From: Pseudomonadota bacterium
GTDB lineage: Bacteria > Pseudomonadota > Alphaproteobacteria > Azospirillales > Azospirillaceae
Reading direction: 5' to 3'
Assembly: GCA_023412175.1 (NCBI GenBank)
Contig: JAEYOB010000787.1
Coordinates: 1-7,944 of the forward strand
Length of the DNA: 7,944 nucleotides
Shown here one piece after another: positions 4,937 through 7,944 of the stretch (within the stretch, counting starts at the first letter, position 1; every line of letters begins with the position of its first letter). The notes under the pieces are model-generated. The model saw nothing but the letters and a program-made list of their open reading frames with translations, had not been told where the DNA came from and did not search any database. The position numbers were made by a program, and so were the translations under genes.

Positions 4937-5956
4937 ATGCGTTTCGCTACCATGCTCGCCGCCGCGGCGGTCGGACTGCTGCTGGGGGCGGGCAACGCCG
5001 TGGCCCAGCAACTGGAGAAGAAGGACCTGAAGTTGGCGGTGGGCGGCAAGCCGCTACTCTACTACCTGCCGCTGACGCTGGCGGAACGCCTCGGCTACTT
5101 CAAGGAAGCCGGGCTGAACATCGAGATCAGCGACTTCGGCGGCGGCGCCAAGAGCCTGCAGGCGCTGATCGGCGGTTCGGCCGATCTGGTGACCGGCGCC
5201 TTCGACCACACCATCCAGATGCAGGCGAAGAACCAGCCCATCGTCGCCGTGGTCGAGCTGGGCCGCTTCCCCGGCATCGTGCTGGCCGCGGTGAAGAAGT
5301 CCGGCGAGATCAAGAGCGTCAAGGATCTCAAGGGCAAGAAGATCGGCGTGACGGCGCCGGGCTCCTCCACCAACTTCATGGTCAACTATCTTCTGACGCA
5401 GAACGGCATGAAACCGGAGGACGTGTCGTTCATCGGCGTCGGCGGCGGTCCGAGCGCGGTGGCGGCGGTGAAGCGCGGCGACATCGACGCGCTCTCCAAC
5501 CTGGATCCGGTCATCAGCCAGTTGGAGAACGACGGCGACCTCTCCGTGATCGCCGACACCCGCACGCTGGAGGGCACCAAGGCGGTCTATGGCGGCCAGT
5601 ATCCGGCGGCGGTGCTGTACATGAAGCCGGACTTCATCCAGCAGAACCCCAACACCACCCAGGCGCTGGTCAACGTCTTCGTCAAGACGCTGAAGTGGCT
5701 GGACAAGGCGAGCCCGGACGACGTGGTCAAGGTGCTGCCGGAGGAGTATTTCCTCGGCAACAAGGACCTCTACAAGTCGGCCTTCGTGCGTTCGAAGCCG
5801 ACCTACTCGCCGGACGGCCGTTTCACCCGCGAGGGCGCCGAGGTCGCGTACAAGGTGCTGAAGGCTTTCGACCCTGCGGTGGCCAGTGCGCCCATCGACG
5901 TCAGCAAGGCCTACACGGATGCGTTCGTCGAGAAGGCGCAGACGCTGGTGAAGTGA
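4937..5956 (+). CDS. Periplasmic substrate-binding protein, NMT1/TauA/SsuA type
   Basis: This 339-aa secreted protein delivers the substrate to the importer. Residues 1-23 form a signal peptide (Arg2, an Ala/Leu-rich core, likely cleavage at AVA before QQ) without a lipobox Cys, so the protein should be soluble in the periplasm. Family features are a first strand LKLAVGG, LAERLGYFKEAGL (48-60), SLQALIGGSADLV (73-85) and DLKGKKIGVTAPGSST (130-145), the last being the usual ligand-pocket region of the NMT1/SsuA group. Next comes GGPSAVAAVKRGDIDA (170-185). Length is typical. Relatives bind sulfonates, taurine, nitrate, pyrimidine precursors or unidentified small anions, so the ligand is open. 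The stop is followed by the sensor kinase gene after 60 nt, in the same frame and strand, with no terminator seen. Confidence 0.93.
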   Translation: MRFATMLAAAAVGLLLGAGNAVAQQLEKKDLKLAVGGKPLLYYLPLTLAERLGYFKEAGLNIEISDFGGGAKSLQALIGGSADLVTGAFDHTIQMQAKNQPIVAVVELGRFPGIVLAAVKKSGEIKSVKDLKGKKIGVTAPGSSTNFMVNYLLTQNGMKPEDVSFIGVGGGPSAVAAVKRGDIDALSNLDPVISQLENDGDLSVIADTRTLEGTKAVYGGQYPAAVLYMKPDFIQQNPNTTQALVNVFVKTLKWLDKASPDDVVKVLPEEYFLGNKDLYKSAFVRSKPTYSPDGRFTREGAEVAYKVLKAFDPAVASAPIDVSKAYTDAFVEKAQTLVK

Positions 5957-6016
5957 AGCGTTGACGCCCTCACAATCCGCTGGCGATCCGCGTGGCCGGA
6001 TGGCATGGATAGGCCC

Positions 6017-7944
6017 ATGCAACGGCCCGATCTCGACATCTCCTGGTTGCGCGGATTCCTCGCGGTGGTGGATACCGGTTCCATCGCCGCGGCCGCGAAG
6101 GACCTTTCCCTCTCCGAGGAGGAGGTGACGCGGCGCCTCCGCCGGATCGAGGAGGGCCTCGGCCGGCCACTGTTCGTCTATGGTACGGCGGGGTTGAAGC
6201 TCACGCCGGACGGCGGGAGGCTGCTGGACAACGCGCGTCGTTTGGTGTCGCTGCACGACGACGCGGTGGACTGCGTCACCGGATCCGGAAGCGCCGAACC
6301 GGCCTGTCCCGGCATGGCCGGCCCCGCATCGGACCCGTGCGAGGCGGTGCGGATGCGCGAACTGCTGGCCGACGCCATCGGCTGCGTCAGCGAAGGCTTC
6401 GTGCTGTTCGACGACCAGGGTCGCCTCGTCCTCTGTAACGAGCGCTACCGCGGCGCCTACCCGCTGCTGGCCGACCTGCTGCGTCCCGGCGTCCGCTTTG
6501 CCGAGTTGCTGCGCAAGGCAATGGAGCGCGGCGGTGCCGGCCGGAATGTGGACGACCCTTCGGGCTGGATCGCCGAGCGGCTTGTGCGCCACACCCGCGG
6601 CGGCCAGCCCTCGGACCATTGTCTCGCCGACGGCCGCTGGTACCGGATCTCCGAGCATGGCACGCGCTCCGGTGGCGTGGTCAAGGTCCTCACCGACATC
6701 ACCGAACTGAAGCGCCACGAGGAGGCGCTGGCGGACAGCGAAGCGCGCTACCGTCGGCTGGTGGAGATGGCGCCCTACGGCATCGTGGTGTGGGACGGCG
6801 GGCGCGTGCTGTTCGCCAACCATGCCGCCGCGCGCATTCTCGGCACCGACGACGAGGCCGCCATGGCCGGCGTCCCGCTGGTGGAGGGCGGCGATCGGCT
6901 GTTCGCGTGCCTGCCCTCACCGGGATTCGCTGAGGCGCCGGACGGCCCGGTCGAGGCACATGTGCTTGCTCCCGACGGTACCACCCGCCGCGACCTGGAG
7001 GTCGGCGTGCACGCCTTCGAGGTGGCCGGGATTCCGGCGTGGTTCCTCGTCCTCAACGACGTCACCCAACGCAAGCAGGCGGAACGCGCGCTGCACCAGG
7101 CCCAGAAGATGCAGGCCATCGGCCAACTCGCCGGCGGCATCGCGCACGAGTTCAACAACATGCTGACGGCCATCGGCGGCTTCGCGTTGATGGCGCGCCG
7201 CGCGCCGGCCGACCGCGAGCGCGTCGCGCAGTGCCTGACCGAGATCGTCAAGGCCACCGACCGCGCCGCCGGCCTGACCGGCCAGTTGCTCAGCTTCGGC
7301 CGCGCCGGCCGGCCGGAAGCGGCCAAGCCCGTGCGCGTTGCCAGCCAGTTGGACGATCTGCGCCGGTTCCTGCGCCCGATCCTCGGCGAGCGCTATGAGG
7401 TGCAGGTGGAGGTGCGAGACCCCGACGCCGTGGTGCTGATCGAGCCGGCGCTGCTGCACCAGACGCTGGTCAACCTTGCCATCAACGGACGCGACGCCAT
7501 GCCGTGTGGCGGCCGCATCGTGGTGACGGTGGACCGGGTGACCGCGGACGCCGGTTTCCTGGCGCGCCAAGCCGATCTGGCGCCGGGGCCGTACGTGACC
7601 ATATCCGTGCGCGACACCGGCCTGGGCATCGCGCCGGACCTGCTGGACCGCATCTTCGAGCCGATCTTCACCACCAAGGAGCCGGGGGAGGGCACGGGGC
7701 TCGGTCTGTCGCTGGTCTACTCCACGGTGACGCGTGCCGGCGGCGCGGTTGAGGTTGAGTCCGAACCTGGGCAGGGCGCCGCCTTCACCCTGTGGCTGCC
7801 CGCCGAGGGGGCCTCGGCCGCACCCGTCGATTCCCTCGACCTCGACGCCGAGGATGCCGACGAGGGGCTGTCCATGGCGGCGTCCGTTCTGCTGGTCGAG
7901 GACGAGGAGCAGGTGCGCGACTTCATCCGCCTGACGCTGGAGGA
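6017..7944 (+). CDS. LysR-type HTH fused to a PAS-PAS hybrid histidine kinase, 3' end missing
   Basis: The frame is open from 6017 to the window end (642 complete codons, no stop). In order it encodes: a LysR-type winged HTH (about 6-70: FLAVVDTGSIAAAAKDLSLS, an acidic recognition helix, then GLGRPLF and LKLTPDGGRLL); a linker (75-112) with Cys86, Cys97 and Cys108 evenly spaced; a PAS domain (about 116-231: EGFVLFDDQGRLVLCNERY to TDITELK); a second PAS (about 245-350); HisKA with the H-box IAHEFNN and phosphoacceptor His377; an ATPase domain with N-box Asn486/Asn490, DTGLG (533-537), FEPIFTTKE (547-555) and GTGLGLS (559-565); and from about 623 the start of a receiver domain (VLLVEDEEQVRDF, acidic Glu628, Asp629 and Glu630). 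The phosphoacceptor Asp lies beyond the window. No membrane segment is present, so it is cytosolic. The LysR effector domain is absent. ATG 6005 is an in-frame alternative start; both starts have weak ribosome sites. The kinase assignment is secure and the LysR-type head is well supported by pattern. Confidence 0.88.
   Translation, partial: MQRPDLDISWLRGFLAVVDTGSIAAAAKDLSLSEEEVTRRLRRIEEGLGRPLFVYGTAGLKLTPDGGRLLDNARRLVSLHDDAVDCVTGSGSAEPACPGMAGPASDPCEAVRMRELLADAIGCVSEGFVLFDDQGRLVLCNERYRGAYPLLADLLRPGVRFAELLRKAMERGGAGRNVDDPSGWIAERLVRHTRGGQPSDHCLADGRWYRISEHGTRSGGVVKVLTDITELKRHEEALADSEARYRRLVEMAPYGIVVWDGGRVLFANHAAARILGTDDEAAMAGVPLVEGGDRLFACLPSPGFAEAPDGPVEAHVLAPDGTTRRDLEVGVHAFEVAGIPAWFLVLNDVTQRKQAERALHQAQKMQAIGQLAGGIAHEFNNMLTAIGGFALMARRAPADRERVAQCLTEIVKATDRAAGLTGQLLSFGRAGRPEAAKPVRVASQLDDLRRFLRPILGERYEVQVEVRDPDAVVLIEPALLHQTLVNLAINGRDAMPCGGRIVVTVDRVTADAGFLARQADLAPGPYVTISVRDTGLGIAPDLLDRIFEPIFTTKEPGEGTGLGLSLVYSTVTRAGGAVEVESEPGQGAAFTLWLPAEGASAAPVDSLDLDAEDADEGLSMAASVLLVEDEEQVRDFIRLTLE

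Noticed and set aside
5984..6003. Short inverted repeat ATCCG/CGGAT after the binding protein as a terminator
   Set aside because: The stem is only 5 bp with no T-run, which is too weak to support a call.
5954..6016. Binding protein and kinase are in the same frame, separated by a single TGA, suggesting a readthrough fusion
   Set aside because: The binding protein has a signal peptide and the kinase must work in the cytoplasm, so a fusion makes no sense. The binding protein ends at a normal length for its family.
5054..6823. A 589-codon open frame on the minus strand, opposite the binding protein and kinase
   Set aside because: The plus strand in this interval encodes recognisable NMT1/SsuA and LysR/PAS domains. 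The minus frame is low-complexity, rich in His, Arg, Gly and Ala, with no motif, as expected for an antisense shadow in GC-rich DNA.

Overview
The window is GC-rich and gene-dense, with strong G/C bias at third codon positions. The style of its proteins (a hybrid histidine kinase with a GGIAHEFNN H-box, SsuABC/TauABC-type ABC genes, a COG3904-like periplasmic protein) suggests an alphaproteobacterium, most likely of the Azospirillum/Rhodospirillales kind. This assignment is inference; there is no rRNA or other marker gene in the window.

Layout. (1) Bases 2-1773: the 3' two thirds of a ureohydrolase gene (agmatinase/guanidinobutyrase family), followed after 2 nt by a class I/II PLP aminotransferase. 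The pair looks translationally coupled and fits catabolism of a guanidino compound or arginine. (2) Bases 1774-2204: a spacer with a 12-bp hairpin and a perfect 17-bp palindrome, a small two-helix membrane protein (78 aa), and a strong intrinsic terminator. (3) Bases 2223-2870, minus strand: a secreted ClpP-fold protein, convergent with the small gene. (4) Bases 2871-3234: a divergent regulatory region with a repeated 11-mer (containing TTAACCAT on the minus strand), an imperfect palindrome and a possible sigma-54 promoter. (5) Bases 3235-5956: a complete ABC importer cassette (ATPase, permease, periplasmic binding protein of the NMT1/TauA type). (6) From 6017 to the window end: a large signalling gene that runs off the edge.

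The most unusual item is this last gene. Read through without any frameshift, it encodes an N-terminal LysR-type winged helix-turn-helix, two PAS domains, a HisKA/HATPase histidine kinase core and the beginning of a receiver domain. It has no LysR effector-binding domain and no membrane segment. A LysR DNA-binding head on a hybrid histidine kinase is an architecture I do not recognise as a described family. It sits just downstream of the importer on the same strand, with no visible terminator between them, so importer and sensor may be expressed together.

No tRNA, rRNA, CRISPR array, insertion sequence or integrase was seen. The importer's substrate, the ureohydrolase's exact substrate and the kinase's partner cannot be settled from this sequence alone.
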